DNA of 64,000 nucleotides from Sulfurimonas sp. (GCF_028713515.1 NZ_JAQTOD010000004.1:62001-126000); one strand, 5' to 3'; shown: positions 1 to 9,854, counted from the first letter of the stretch. The notes: generated from the letters alone by a model not told the origin. Program-made: numbers and translations.

Positions 1-333
1 GTTTTTACAGATAAAGCGATGCTAGAGATAATTCTTGTTAACCTCATAGAAAATGCTCTGAAATACTCGAGGGATGAGGTAAAAGTCATATTTAAAAATT
101 CTACTATTTTTGTTAAAGATAGAGGTATAGGCATAAAAGAAGAGAATCTAAGCAGAGTGACGAAGAAGTTTTATAGAGTTGATAAAAATAGCTGGGACAA
201 CTCAATGGGCATAGGTTTGGCGATGGTTTCATATATACTAAAGTCACTTAACGCTTCACTAAAGATAGAGTCAAAGTATTCCAAAGGTTCTATTTTTAGT
301 TTTAGTATAGATAGTATGATAGAGACAAAATAG
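1..333 (+). CDS. Sensor histidine kinase, C-terminal ATPase end (partial)
   Basis: The reading frame is open from the first base, so this is the last 110 or so residues of a gene that begins before the window. The ATP-binding domain of sensor kinases is clear: the N box (ENALKYS), the G1 box (DRGIGI) and the G2 box (GIGLAMV) appear in the usual order and spacing. The protein would bind ATP and phosphorylate a histidine in its missing upstream half. Its signal and partner regulator cannot be told from this piece. It converges on the HD-GYP gene, leaving about 57 bases between the stops. Confidence 0.85.
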   Translation, partial: VFTDKAMLEIILVNLIENALKYSRDEVKVIFKNSTIFVKDRGIGIKEENLSRVTKKFYRVDKNSWDNSMGIGLAMVSYILKSLNASLKIESKYSKGSIFSFSIDSMIETK

Positions 334-390
334 AGCTATCACACATCTCTTATTGGTTCAAAAAGTGTACAAGAGAGATTATCTTTAGTA

Positions 391-1899
391 TCAATGGACA
401 TCTTTAAAACTATCACGAATCAGAAGGAACTCATCTAGATGATTAAAAAATATATCAATTAAAGCAGGATCAAAATGTTTACCTCGCTCCTCTTTAAAAA
501 AAGCAAATATCTTTTCATCTTCCCATGCCTTTTTATAAATGCGGTCGCTTCCTAGGGCATCAAAAACATCTGCAAGCGCGGTGATACGACCGTATATATG
601 GATGTCGCCCTCACTGAGTCCTCTTGGATACCCACTTCCATCCCATTTTTCATGATGTTCATATGCAACTGTTGCTGCCATTAGAAGTAGAGGTCTGTTG
701 GAGTGTTTGAGCATATCATAACCAAGTGCGGCATGGGTGTCCATTATGCGACGCTCATCTTCATCAAATCGTCCTGGTTTGTTAAGTACTGCATCTGGAA
801 TGGCAACTTTTCCTATATCATGCATTGGAGAGGCTTGCTTTAACATCTCTGACTCTTCACCACTTAGTCCATAGTATAGAGCCAATAATTTAGAGTATTC
901 AGCTACGCGCTTAACATGGTTTCCTGTCTCTTTTGAACGACTCTCTCCGATTGAACCCATAGTAAAAACAACCTCTCTTTGAGTATCTTCAACCTCTTTA
1001 TTTAGAGCAGTCACTTCATTTAACGCTTTGTCTATACCTTTAATCATGGTATTAAAAGCATTGGCTAGCTGCCCAACCTCATCATCACGATGAATTTCTA
1101 CTTGTTGTGTATAGTCTTGAGTTTTGGTAATTTTTTTCGCTGTTTTTAAAAGAGTAATTACTGGAGAAATAAGATTTGTTGCGACAAAATATGCAGCTAG
1201 CGCAATAAATATTGCCCCAACAAAAAGAAGAGTAGCAAACCATTGTTCATATTTGTACAGTAGGCGATATGCAAATGATTTTTCCTCTTCTAAGACTATC
1301 GTTATATTTGGTAGTGCTGGAACTGTTTTTGAAGCACTTAGTGATTTGTCAAAGATGGTTGGACGAAGATAAGTTGTTCCGCTATTATCTCGAATATAGT
1401 AGTGTCGTTGAGGAGAGTTTAAAAAAAAAGTTTTTAAATTTTCTAGTGGATATGTAATAGACAAAGTTCCTACATTTTGTTTAGTAATAGTTGATTCAAT
1501 TGGGACGCTATAAAAAAAGTTAAGTTTTTTTATTAGATTTAGAGATGAAAAATCACTTGATGCAATAATTTTTTGATTTGTATCGGTGACATAAAACTCC
1601 CCATTCATTCTCATATCATTTTTTTTAGCCAAAAGTATTGTGCTGATTCGACGATCCAAATCTTGTGTGTATATATCATTCATAACATCAGATTTGCTCA
1701 TAAATTCAATATCTTTATAGAGTCTACTGAGGTGTTGATCTATTTTTTCAACAGTGGTGTTTAGTTGAGAGTTCAACTCTTTTGTTATTATCTTATGTTG
1801 CTCTTCCCTGTAAGAACTGCCAAGTAAAATCATAGTTAATATATACGGAGTAAGGCTAATCCCTAAAAAAAGAAAAATTGTTTTTAGTTTAAAACTCAT
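391..1899 (-). CDS. Membrane sensor with HAMP and HD-GYP domains, c-di-GMP phosphodiesterase
   Basis: The 502-residue protein has an N-terminal membrane helix, a periplasmic sensor region to about residue 215, a second membrane helix at about 219-240, a HAMP linker, and an HD-GYP domain from about 305. The HD pair lies in MHDIGKVAIPD, followed by HHEKWDGSGYP, which keeps the GYP signature. The metal-binding residues look complete, so c-di-GMP hydrolysis is expected. Its start overlaps the end of the binding-protein-like gene by 11 bases, and that gene overlaps the outer-membrane gene before it. The three are probably co-transcribed, with the upstream proteins feeding a periplasmic signal to this sensor. 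That link is inferred from gene order. Confidence 0.85.
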   Translation of the reverse strand: MSFKLKTIFLFLGISLTPYILTMILLGSSYREEQHKIITKELNSQLNTTVEKIDQHLSRLYKDIEFMSKSDVMNDIYTQDLDRRISTILLAKKNDMRMNGEFYVTDTNQKIIASSDFSSLNLIKKLNFFYSVPIESTITKQNVGTLSITYPLENLKTFFLNSPQRHYYIRDNSGTTYLRPTIFDKSLSASKTVPALPNITIVLEEEKSFAYRLLYKYEQWFATLLFVGAIFIALAAYFVATNLISPVITLLKTAKKITKTQDYTQQVEIHRDDEVGQLANAFNTMIKGIDKALNEVTALNKEVEDTQREVVFTMGSIGESRSKETGNHVKRVAEYSKLLALYYGLSGEESEMLKQASPMHDIGKVAIPDAVLNKPGRFDEDERRIMDTHAALGYDMLKHSNRPLLLMAATVAYEHHEKWDGSGYPRGLSEGDIHIYGRITALADVFDALGSDRIYKKAWEDEKIFAFFKEERGKHFDPALIDIFFNHLDEFLLIRDSFKDVH

Positions 1900-2293
1900 A
1901 TAAAATTTTCACTTTCGCATCAACCATTGATGATGGGATATAGCCTAGTGCGCCCTCTACATTTTCAACAAATGCTTTAATTGATTCAAATGATGGTTGC
2001 GTTAGCGGAGGAGATATGCCTTGATAGTGTTGTTTAATCCAGTAGTTATTTAAGTGATCTCGATCCATCCCTAAAACAGTCATCTCAAATGCCGTCCTAG
2101 CACTATCTTGTCCAACTAAATTGATTGGAATTATTTTTAGATTACCAATCGTACGGCGTTTTTGCAAAAATAGGTCTCGCAGTTGTTGCGAGGAGAGTGA
2201 CGAAATATCAATCTTTTTGGAGATAATAACGCTGTACTGGGCTCCAAGCAGGATAGCACCCATAATTATTAGTAAAAATATAGATCTCATCAA
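1889..2293 (-). CDS. Small periplasmic substrate-binding-like protein (PstS-like fold)
   Basis: The 134-residue exported protein has a hydrophobic signal segment at residues 1-18. The region around SSQQLRDLFLQKRRTI and the closing EGALGYIPSS resemble small phosphate-binding-protein-like domains. It is about half the length of a full PstS, as in the stand-alone versions seen beside porin and GGDEF/HD-GYP genes. No permease or ATPase gene is near, so a sensing role is more likely than transport. It overlaps the upstream gene by 4 bases and the downstream HD-GYP gene by 11, which suggests translational coupling. The ligand is unknown. Confidence 0.6.
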   Translation of the reverse strand: MMRSIFLLIIMGAILLGAQYSVIISKKIDISSLSSQQLRDLFLQKRRTIGNLKIIPINLVGQDSARTAFEMTVLGMDRDHLNNYWIKQHYQGISPPLTQPSFESIKAFVENVEGALGYIPSSMVDAKVKILYEF

Positions 2294-3276
2294 AACAGTA
2301 CCGAAAATGAGATAAGTGCACGATTCTCATCATTCTTTGAGTGAAATTGGTATTCTGCCTTGAGTGAAACAGGATACCATGGACGATAGCTGTAGCCAAG
2401 GGTTAGAATATTGTCTTCATATTGTGTGCGATTGTCGTTGAAATATTCGTATCGTCCTATAACTGCATGCTTTTGAGTATAACGATACATCCCCTGCATA
2501 TAGGCTGAAAAGGCATACTCATCTCGAGTGTTACTGTATCTGCTTTTTGCAACCAATCCTTCTGCGAGTATTTGCCACACCTCATTATCATATTTAAAAT
2601 TTGCTTGAATAAATTGTGAGCGCACACTACTCTTTGGAATGAAATCACCAATGCTTATACCACTACTTAGCTCATTTGAAATCTCTTTTTCCAGTGCAAA
2701 ACCAAAAAAATGTGTATTTGGAATATTTATATAGTTTTCATCTAAATCATTGTTGTTTTGGCCAAAAAGATGGTATTTGACTCCATCAACTTTAGGTATA
2801 AAGCCATTGATGTCGATTCCGGTTAAAAATCTTGGGAAAAGAAGCATACTGTACAGTGGATTTGATGTCGTGTCACGCAAAACATTGATTGGTTCGCGGT
2901 TCCAGTATCCTATGGGAGCTATCTGTTTTCCAAAACGAATATTTACCTCGTTGGATATCCATAAGTCCCCATACAACCGCTCAATATGAAAATTTTTATC
3001 ACTAGAGTGTGAGTCATCGCTTAAGTTTTTACGATAAAATCCAGCTGACTCTAATTCCACAAGATAGGAGAGCATAGGATGAAGATCACCATAGGCGATA
3101 ACAGCTATATCTTCTAAGGCAACACTGTCACTGCTCCTATTTGATTCAAATTCAGTTGAAAAATAACCACCGATATTTAACATCTCGTTAACTTTCACTC
3201 CTTGACCCATTTTGTATGGTTCAGCCTGCAAAGATAACGCAAAAATGGTAAATAAACTAAATAGTATAAACTTCAT
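2290..3276 (-). CDS. Outer-membrane beta-barrel protein, porin-like
   Basis: The 328-residue protein has a cleavable signal peptide ending near SLQAEP. The mature part is rich in alternating aromatic and polar residues and ends in SFSVLF, a terminal Phe typical of BAM-inserted barrels. Segments such as RFGKQIAPIGYWNREP resemble phosphate-selective porin and related barrel families. It is the first gene of a three-gene overlapping set with a periplasmic binding-like protein and an HD-GYP sensor. Substrate unknown. Confidence 0.65.
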   Translation of the reverse strand: MKFILFSLFTIFALSLQAEPYKMGQGVKVNEMLNIGGYFSTEFESNRSSDSVALEDIAVIAYGDLHPMLSYLVELESAGFYRKNLSDDSHSSDKNFHIERLYGDLWISNEVNIRFGKQIAPIGYWNREPINVLRDTTSNPLYSMLLFPRFLTGIDINGFIPKVDGVKYHLFGQNNNDLDENYINIPNTHFFGFALEKEISNELSSGISIGDFIPKSSVRSQFIQANFKYDNEVWQILAEGLVAKSRYSNTRDEYAFSAYMQGMYRYTQKHAVIGRYEYFNDNRTQYEDNILTLGYSYRPWYPVSLKAEYQFHSKNDENRALISFSVLF

Positions 3277-3366
3277 GATTTTAACTGCACCAACCCTAAC
3301 TAAATTTTATAAATAGTAACAAATTTACTCTTAAAGGTGCGTAATTGCTTGGTGTATGATTTTATA

Positions 3367-3711
3367 TTAAAACAAAACAACGCTTTCACACATTCCAATT
3401 TTTGCATAGTCATTTAAGTACTCAGACATCATCTCGCTGTACCCTTTATCTCTATATTTTCTATCCGTCACAAGCTCAAAAATCACCAAGTGTCTTTTAT
3501 GATATAGATTTGTCTGGATAGAAACCCCAGCATAAGTTATAAGCGCGTCTGCTTCAAATATTCCAATCATCTTATAATCCATATGTCTCATGTCATAAAT
3601 AAGATCCTCAAACTCTTTGTATGTTAGTGATGTGTGAAATTGTGAAACAACATCGTATGCTATTTGTAACTCTTTTAAGTCTAATTCTCTTATCTGCACA
3701 GTATCAACCAA
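3367..3711 (-). CDS. GNAT-family N-acetyltransferase, short C-terminus
   Basis: The 114-residue protein shows the GNAT core: an N-terminal helix region, strands around MIGIFEADALITYAGVSI, and an acetyl-CoA-binding segment DRKYRDKGYSEMM of the R/Q-x-x-G-x-G/A type. It stops soon after CESVVLF, where relatives usually continue for about 25 more residues with the last strand and helix. It may be truncated or simply short. The reading frame appears to start at TTG 3711; an in-frame GTG at 3699 is the alternative. It is divergent from mqo, with only 55 bases between. Substrate unknown. Confidence 0.6.
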   Translation of the reverse strand: MVDTVQIRELDLKELQIAYDVVSQFHTSLTYKEFEDLIYDMRHMDYKMIGIFEADALITYAGVSIQTNLYHKRHLVIFELVTDRKYRDKGYSEMMSEYLNDYAKIGMCESVVLF

Positions 3712-3766
3712 TATTAAATTTTAAAATCTTATAATAATTTCAATTAATGTCTTGTAGGAGAAACAG

Positions 3767-5263
3767 ATGGCGCTAAAGAATTTTGAAGTGATTATAGTTG
3801 GGGCTGGTGTTACTGGCACTGCTTTAGCGTATGAGTTGGCAAGATATACAGACATCAGTTCCATCGGTATTATAGAAAAGTATGAGGGTATCGCAACGCT
3901 AAACTCATGTGGAACTAGCAACTCTCAAACGATTCATGTTGGAGATATTGAGACAAACTACACACTAGAAAAAGCATCCATAACAAAACGAACTGCAAAG
4001 ATGGTTGAGAAGTATTGTCTGCAACACCATTATCAAAATGATATTATTTTCTCACATCAAAAAATGGCTTTGGGTGTTGGAAAAAAAGAGGTTGAGTTTT
4101 TGCTTCACCGTTACGAAGAGTTTTCTGAGCTTTTTCCATATCTTGAAGTCTGGGATAAAGAGAGGCTAAAAGAGCTAGAGCCTCGCGTTGTTTTTGATGA
4201 AAATGGAGATGAGAGAAGAGATGAGATTGTTGGGATTGGAACAAATGGTCAGTGGACTACTGTTGATTATCAAAAGCTTGCAAAATCGTTTGTAGAAAAT
4301 GCCAAAAAAGAGAGTGATACAGAGATTGAACTATTTTTAAACACTCAAGTTTTAACCATTGAAAAAAGTAAAAAGCGTGGTTATGTAGTTAAAACAAAAG
4401 ATGACACATTTTATGCAGACTTTGTTGTAGTAGATGCTGGAGCGCACTCACTTCTTTTGGCACATCAGATGGGTTTTGGTTTGAACTTAGGATGCTTGCC
4501 TGTTGCCGGAAGTTTTTATATGACAAATGAGAAGATGTTAAATGGTAAAGTTTATATGGTTCAGAACCCAAAACTCCCATTTGCGGCGCTCCACGGGGAT
4601 CCTGATATATTAGCAGATGGAAACACTCGTTTTGGACCAACTGCATTGTTGTTGCCAAAACTGGAGAGATATAAAAGTGGAACTTACCTAGACTTCATTA
4701 AAACGCTTAGATTTGATAAAAATATCGCAATTGCTCTTTGGAAACTATTTAAAGAGAGTGATATTCGTAGTTATATCTTTAGAAATTTCCTCTTTGAAGT
4801 CCCGATTCTTAACAAATATCTCTTTTTAAAAGATGCAAGAAAGATTGTCCCATCTTTAAAGTCAAATGAGTTTAAATACGCAAAAGGTTTTGGCGGAGTT
4901 AGGCCACAGGTGCTAAACAAAGATCAGCAAAAACTCCTTTTAGGAGAAGCTTCCATCTATACTGGTGAAGGACTTATCTTTAACATGACGCCATCCCCAG
5001 GAGCTACTTCGTGCCTTGGAAATGCAGAACGAGACCTAAGATATATAGTCAAATATTTGGGAAAAAATTTCGATGAAGAGAAGTTTAAGGATGAGCTAAC
5101 AGAGGGTGAATATTGCGCTCTCCCTGAGCCGATTGCATCTCAAAAAGCGATGGTAAATCTAATTAGAGCAGAGATTCAAAGAACTGAAGAGAAATATTTC
5201 AAAAGTGTTCATGAAGGTAAGCCAGAGAGTCATTTTTGGGATAAGCCACATAGTAAAATTTAA
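3767..5263 (+). CDS. mqo: Malate:quinone oxidoreductase-like FAD enzyme
   Basis: The 498-residue flavoprotein begins with a dinucleotide-binding fold (VIIVGAGVTGTALAYELA). It has the segment NSQTIHVGDIETNYTLEKA near residue 50, which is characteristic of the Mqo family. Length fits Mqo at about 450-500 residues. The enzyme would oxidise malate to oxaloacetate and pass electrons to the quinone pool at the inner face of the membrane, as in C. jejuni. The start at 3767 follows a clear TAGGAG site. A TATAAT-like -10 lies in the short divergent region it shares with the GNAT gene. Another FAD-dependent acid oxidase of the same superfamily is possible but less likely. Confidence 0.8.
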   Translation: MALKNFEVIIVGAGVTGTALAYELARYTDISSIGIIEKYEGIATLNSCGTSNSQTIHVGDIETNYTLEKASITKRTAKMVEKYCLQHHYQNDIIFSHQKMALGVGKKEVEFLLHRYEEFSELFPYLEVWDKERLKELEPRVVFDENGDERRDEIVGIGTNGQWTTVDYQKLAKSFVENAKKESDTEIELFLNTQVLTIEKSKKRGYVVKTKDDTFYADFVVVDAGAHSLLLAHQMGFGLNLGCLPVAGSFYMTNEKMLNGKVYMVQNPKLPFAALHGDPDILADGNTRFGPTALLLPKLERYKSGTYLDFIKTLRFDKNIAIALWKLFKESDIRSYIFRNFLFEVPILNKYLFLKDARKIVPSLKSNEFKYAKGFGGVRPQVLNKDQQKLLLGEASIYTGEGLIFNMTPSPGATSCLGNAERDLRYIVKYLGKNFDEEKFKDELTEGEYCALPEPIASQKAMVNLIRAEIQRTEEKYFKSVHEGKPESHFWDKPHSKI

Positions 5264-5274
5264 TAAATACAGTA

Positions 5275-5314
5275 GCTTACATGAAGATTAAGATTATTGA
5301 TTTCTCATGTTAGC
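5275..5314. terminator. Possible hairpin between convergent genes
   Basis: A 10-base arm at 5275-5284 pairs with 5305-5314 with one mismatch, around a 20-base loop. It lies between the mqo stop and the stop of the REC-GGDEF-EAL gene. There is no clear T-run on either side, so termination is only a guess. Confidence 0.3.
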
Positions 5315-5336
5315 AAAAGAAACTATTTAAAAACTA

Positions 5337-7037
5337 TTAGATATCCAAGATGGCAGGTTCTCCTAAATAAAACCCTTGACCATACTCGATTCCTAGAGCT
5401 TTTACAGTCTCTAAAACTTCCTTATTGCAAATAAATTCGGCAACTAGTTTGAGTCTTTTTTCTTTTGCAAAAGTTTGGATTGTTTTAACAACAATCCGAC
5501 TGTTTAAAGATTCATTTATATTTTGAATAAAAGAGCCATCAATCTTTAGTGTGCTTATTGGGAGATGCTCAATTTGACCAAAATTTGAGCACTGTATACC
5601 GAAGTCATCCACAGCGAATTCGATCCCCAAATCAGAGAGCTTTTTAATGACCTCCTTAATCCCTCTTTCACTGCCAATCGTATTATGCTCTAAAATCTCT
5701 AATGACATAAAAGATGGATTAAGTGCATATTTTTTAAGTGTTGCCTCTATAAAAGTGCTCAACCCATCCGCATTAAATTCACAATCACTAATGTTTATAC
5801 TAAAATATTTTCCTGTTTTAGAGGCCAAACGACACCCCTCTTCAAACATAAACTTAAATATATTATAAAATTGTCCACTATGCCTTGCGGCCGCAAGAAA
5901 ATGCGCAGGAGTATAGACCACCCCATTATGTTTCAGGCGCACAAGGAGCTCATACTTTTCAATGGTTTGGTTAGTAAGATTAAAAATTGGTTGCGCATAC
6001 GCAATAAGACCGTTATGTAGTAGAGCATGCTTTACGATGGGACCCCAGTGATTTGTATCATTAATCTGTTGAATAATTTTTAAATCAGCAGAATAAACCT
6101 TTATCTGGTTTCTTCCCGTATTTCGTGCCTCTTTTAGTGCTAATTCTGCTTTTTGTAAGACATCATTTTCGCTTTGATAGGCAATCCCAATCGTAGTCTC
6201 GATTGTCTTGTTGAAGCTGTTGGTTATTATCTGTAATTTTGAAATATCATCTTTTATTTTTTCTACTTTTAATAGAAGATCATCAAGAAGATCTTCGGTG
6301 GCAACCAGCGCAAAAAGATCACTATTGAGATGATATACCCTAAAATAATTGCCATACATTGAAGAGAGGAAGCCACCTAGCTCCATAAGTACAAAATCTC
6401 CTGTTTCATATCCATTTGTCTCATTGATGATACTAAAGCCAATAATATCAATTAAAATAAGCGCTTGATGTGACAATGTTGAAAAATCTTCTATCAGCTT
6501 AATACGATTCGGTAAGCGCGTTAACGAGTTTGTTGTCATTTGATTATAGGTTTCATCATACTTATGTTGTAACTCTAGAAGTTGTTCGTACTGTTTTATG
6601 GAGGTGCGTATGGTAGTGTAGAGTCGTTCAATAGTTAGCTCTGTCTTTTCCTTAAAATCATTAATGTCAAAATGTTGAATTACCTGCATTTGTGGATAGT
6701 CGTTTGCTTGACCAGTACGGACAATCAGACGAATCAATTTGTTTTTTAACTCGTTTCGTATATAGTTAACAAGATTAAGTCCTGCTTCAGATGTCTCCAT
6801 AACAACATCGATTAAAGCTAATGCGATGTCGGTGTGTTCGTTTAGAATTTCTTTAGCTTCTTTTGCGCTATATGCAGCTAATATTTCAAGTTTAAAATCA
6901 GAAAATTGCATCGCCTTGATTGCCATATTAGTAATATCATGAACAGACTGATCATCATCAACAATCAATATTTTTTGCATCTTTTTATCTACTTGATAAT
7001 CCGCTTCTTTTTTCTTAGCAAATACTATATTGGCCAT
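5337..7037 (-). CDS. Response regulator with degenerate GGDEF and EAL domains
   Basis: The 566-residue protein has a receiver domain at about 20-150 (KILIVDDD, then DIALALIDVVMETSEAG carrying the acceptor Asp). A GGDEF-like domain follows at about 175-320, and an EAL domain at about 330-560. The GGDEF active site reads LNSDLF, so cyclase activity is unlikely. The EAL domain keeps NIS, DDFG, LKID and the VAEF glutamate, and its signature reads ELL instead of EAL, so c-di-GMP hydrolysis is plausible. The gene starts 1 base after the stop of the histidine kinase, so the two very probably form a two-component pair. Confidence 0.85.
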   Translation of the reverse strand: MANIVFAKKKEADYQVDKKMQKILIVDDDQSVHDITNMAIKAMQFSDFKLEILAAYSAKEAKEILNEHTDIALALIDVVMETSEAGLNLVNYIRNELKNKLIRLIVRTGQANDYPQMQVIQHFDINDFKEKTELTIERLYTTIRTSIKQYEQLLELQHKYDETYNQMTTNSLTRLPNRIKLIEDFSTLSHQALILIDIIGFSIINETNGYETGDFVLMELGGFLSSMYGNYFRVYHLNSDLFALVATEDLLDDLLLKVEKIKDDISKLQIITNSFNKTIETTIGIAYQSENDVLQKAELALKEARNTGRNQIKVYSADLKIIQQINDTNHWGPIVKHALLHNGLIAYAQPIFNLTNQTIEKYELLVRLKHNGVVYTPAHFLAAARHSGQFYNIFKFMFEEGCRLASKTGKYFSINISDCEFNADGLSTFIEATLKKYALNPSFMSLEILEHNTIGSERGIKEVIKKLSDLGIEFAVDDFGIQCSNFGQIEHLPISTLKIDGSFIQNINESLNSRIVVKTIQTFAKEKRLKLVAEFICNKEVLETVKALGIEYGQGFYLGEPAILDI

Positions 7038-7038
7038 T

Positions 7039-8451
7039 TTACACCTTTAGTATAATTTCTTTATCGAGAATTATTGTAAGACCAAGTCCGTGAGGTAAAA
7101 CTCTAACTAGACTTAATTTGCCTTTTAGTTTCTGTGTGATGAGATTATACACTACATTAAGCCCTAAACCACTTCCACCTTCTCCGCGTTTTGTTGTAAA
7201 AAAAGGATCAAATATTTTTTTCTCAATCTCATCCGTTACTCCCACTCCATTATCTTGATAGTGGATAATTAGATAATCATTTAATTCTACTGATATTTTT
7301 ATAATATTCTCTGTATTTTGTTCAAAGCCATGTTTTATTGAGTTTAAAATTAAGTTTGAAAAAATTTGTGAAAAAATGCCAGGATAGCTCTCTAAAACAA
7401 GAGTCTCATCTATTGTGTTAACTATCTGTACTCGCTTGCTTTTGATAAGATTTTGTAAACCAAGAAAAAGATCATCAATATATTTTTTAAGATGAAACTC
7501 GCGTTTGTCCTCAAAATGTTGATCTACGGAAATATGTTTAAACGATTTTACCAGCAAAGCTGCGTTGTTTAAGCGATCATTAATAGTTTGGGTGAGCTGC
7601 TTCATCGTTGCAATATATTCATTAAGAGCCTCTTCTGTGAGCATTTCGTTTTTGTAGTTTGTCTCTAGCTTTTTTACCTCATGCGTGATTTGTGAAATTC
7701 CAGTTAAAGCAACACCAAGTGGTGTGTTAATCTCGTGTGCAACGCCAGAGACAAGAGTGCCAAGAGATGCCATCTTTTCTGATTCTATTAATTGACCTTG
7801 TGCTTGATTTAATTGTTTGAGACTTTTTTGCAACTCTTCTCTAGCTTTTTCTTCGTTACTAACAAAATAGTAATAAAGGCTAAAAATAATAGAGATTGTC
7901 AAAATAAAATTTATAACAAAAAAGAAAATTGAATATGCCTCCGAGAGACCAATGTCGAACTGTTTTGCATATGAGTCAACAAAACCGCTAAGTATTATAA
8001 GCAAAATAAAAAGTATTAACCACAATAAAGTCATCCTTTTTTTTTGCAATGTAAAGCTTCCAAATACTGCTAACACTGACCAAAGAACATTGCCTCCACT
8101 TGCAACAAAGCCTCCTAAAAAGAATTGAAATAAAAATGGAAGCAACAAAGAGATTAATATTTGGATAATTTGTGAAGCGATAAAATTTTTGCTAATAAAA
8201 AGATAAGTAAAATTAACAATAGTAATGGTTATGTATGTAAATGGAACAACTGCTGGGATATAAAGCCCATTTGCAAGACAAATGGTTCCCCACAAAAGCC
8301 CACCTGTACTCATCAATAAACCCAAATAGATAAGAAAACCATGAGCTCGCTTGAGCTCCTCACTATCGGTGTTGCGATCAGCAATAGCAAGAATAGGTTT
8401 TAAATATCCTAAAAATTGGTTCACCAGTAAATCCTTTTGTGTTTTATGCAA
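7039..8451 (-). CDS. Membrane sensor histidine kinase
   Basis: The 470-residue protein has about six hydrophobic helices in residues 35-197 with almost no periplasmic loops. A coiled segment (KSLKQLNQAQGQLIESEKMASLG) leads to the HisKA box VSGVAHEINTPLG with phospho-acceptor His239. The ATPase domain has N, G1 (DNGVGV) and G2 (GEGGSGLGLNVV) boxes. This is the hybrid-like HisKA family often written with KMASLGTL before the His box. The signal is probably sensed in or near the membrane. The gene for its likely regulator (REC-GGDEF-EAL) follows after one base. Confidence 0.87.
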   Translation of the reverse strand: MHKTQKDLLVNQFLGYLKPILAIADRNTDSEELKRAHGFLIYLGLLMSTGGLLWGTICLANGLYIPAVVPFTYITITIVNFTYLFISKNFIASQIIQILISLLLPFLFQFFLGGFVASGGNVLWSVLAVFGSFTLQKKRMTLLWLILFILLIILSGFVDSYAKQFDIGLSEAYSIFFFVINFILTISIIFSLYYYFVSNEEKAREELQKSLKQLNQAQGQLIESEKMASLGTLVSGVAHEINTPLGVALTGISQITHEVKKLETNYKNEMLTEEALNEYIATMKQLTQTINDRLNNAALLVKSFKHISVDQHFEDKREFHLKKYIDDLFLGLQNLIKSKRVQIVNTIDETLVLESYPGIFSQIFSNLILNSIKHGFEQNTENIIKISVELNDYLIIHYQDNGVGVTDEIEKKIFDPFFTTKRGEGGSGLGLNVVYNLITQKLKGKLSLVRVLPHGLGLTIILDKEIILKV

Positions 8452-8724
8452 TAAATGTTAATGATATATAATAAAAAATAAATACACACTTAGATAAGGA
8501 ATTTTCTTTAATAATATAAAAATAGTTTCTACGACCATTGGGAAAATATATATTTTTGTAGTTTGATAGAGGGTTTTTGAATTTATTTTAAGTTCGTAGA
8601 ACAAAATAGAGTCTAGTTTAAGAAAAAACTCCCAGAGAGTGTTTTCTGTAAACTATAAAAGCTGTAGCTGTTGTATATGGAGATAAATAATAACTATTTT
8701 AATGCACAAAATTAGTTAGGATTA
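8452..8724. other. 273-bp intergenic region
   Basis: This A+T-rich stretch separates the MCP gene (ending at 8725) from the kinase gene (starting at 8451). It should hold the kinase promoter. On the minus strand a weak hairpin near 8623-8645 followed by T residues could end the MCP transcript. No coding sequence was seen. Confidence 0.4.
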
Positions 8725-9843
8725 CTAATTTGTCAGATTATTTAAAGTTGCGATAATATCATCCATTTTCGTGTTAATTAAGTTTATTTCATCTGAAATA
8801 TCATTTACTTCATTAGCATTTTTATTTAAAGTATCAGAACTTTCAGATATTGACTGGATGAGGACATTTGTTGTTGCTGAAGTTTCTGCTAAGCTTTTTT
8901 GAGTTCTCTCTGCAAGTTTTCGCACTTCATCTGCAACAACAGCAAATCCTCTTCCATGTTCACCTGCGCGAGCAGCTTCTATTGCGGCATTTAGAGCTAG
9001 TAGGTTAGTTTGCTCTGCAATGTCTCCAATTGTTGCGAGGATAGTTTTCGTCTCATTTGCGTTGATTACGAGAGTTTGGAGATTTCCAACCATCTCGTTT
9101 TCTTTGTCTGAAACATGATGAATTCGCGTAACTATCTTATTTATCATTTTTTTCAGATCACTTATTGTGCTTTTGGTAAGATTTTCAATAGTCTCATTTA
9201 GTTGGTCTGCTGATTCTACAATCTTACTGTTATTCTCTTGATCTTTTCTTTCCATATCTTCAAGTGCTTGACCAAGACTATTGATGTTCGTGAGAAGTTC
9301 AGCCATTTTTGCCTCAACATCCACAATGCTTCTTGTTTTAAATTCACCAAGAGAAAATTTCTGTAGTGTAGAAATAGCATTATCAATATTTTTCTCAGAG
9401 TGATTAAGCATATTGTTAAGACTGTTTTTCAGTACATGAACATATGGGGTTCTTGAATCGGATGAGATTCGGCAACCATAGTGACCTCTTGCGACTTTAT
9501 CAGTTAAAAGAACCATTTCGCCAGCAACTTTTGTATCTTCTAATACCGATTGACTATATTTTTTAAGAAGAGCGTTTATTGTCTTAATAAAATCAACATC
9601 TGTATTTTCATTTATGTTGATTTTATTTCTTTGAAAGTCCATTAACTCTTCTAACTCATGAAATAGTTTTTCAATTTCTGGGGAATTTTTAGAGGATGTA
9701 GTTTGAAGCACTACTGCAGCTATAAGAGCGATTGTTGCGATTGAGGATTGCAAAACGGCGGAAGTTGAAAGAAAAAGTGAAGCGATTAGAATCGCAAACA
9801 GTGCTACCAGAAGTGCATTTTTTTGTGTCGGGCTAATATTCAT
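8725..9843 (-). CDS. Methyl-accepting chemotaxis protein without periplasmic domain (CetA-like)
   Basis: The 372-residue protein has two adjacent N-terminal membrane helices (residues about 10-48) with no ligand domain between them. A helical linker and the conserved signalling hairpin follow ([23 protein letters not shown] and on through VRKLAERT). It starts 11 bases after the PAS-protein gene. In C. jejuni, energy taxis uses CetA (membrane signalling protein) with the separate PAS protein CetB. The same division of labour is inferred here. The protein would relay redox state to CheA/CheW. Confidence 0.8.
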   Translation of the reverse strand: MNISPTQKNALLVALFAILIASLFLSTSAVLQSSIATIALIAAVVLQTTSSKNSPEIEKLFHELEELMDFQRNKININENTDVDFIKTINALLKKYSQSVLEDTKVAGEMVLLTDKVARGHYGCRISSDSRTPYVHVLKNSLNNMLNHSEKNIDNAISTLQKFSLGEFKTRSIVDVEAKMAELLTNINSLGQALEDMERKDQENNSKIVESADQLNETIENLTKSTISDLKKMINKIVTRIHHVSDKENEMVGNLQTLVINANETKTILATIGDIAEQTNLLALNAAIEAARAGEHGRGFAVVADEVRKLAERTQKSLAETSATTNVLIQSISESSDTLNKNANEVNDISDEINLINTKMDDIIATLNNLTN

Positions 9844-9854
9844 ATTTATCTTCT

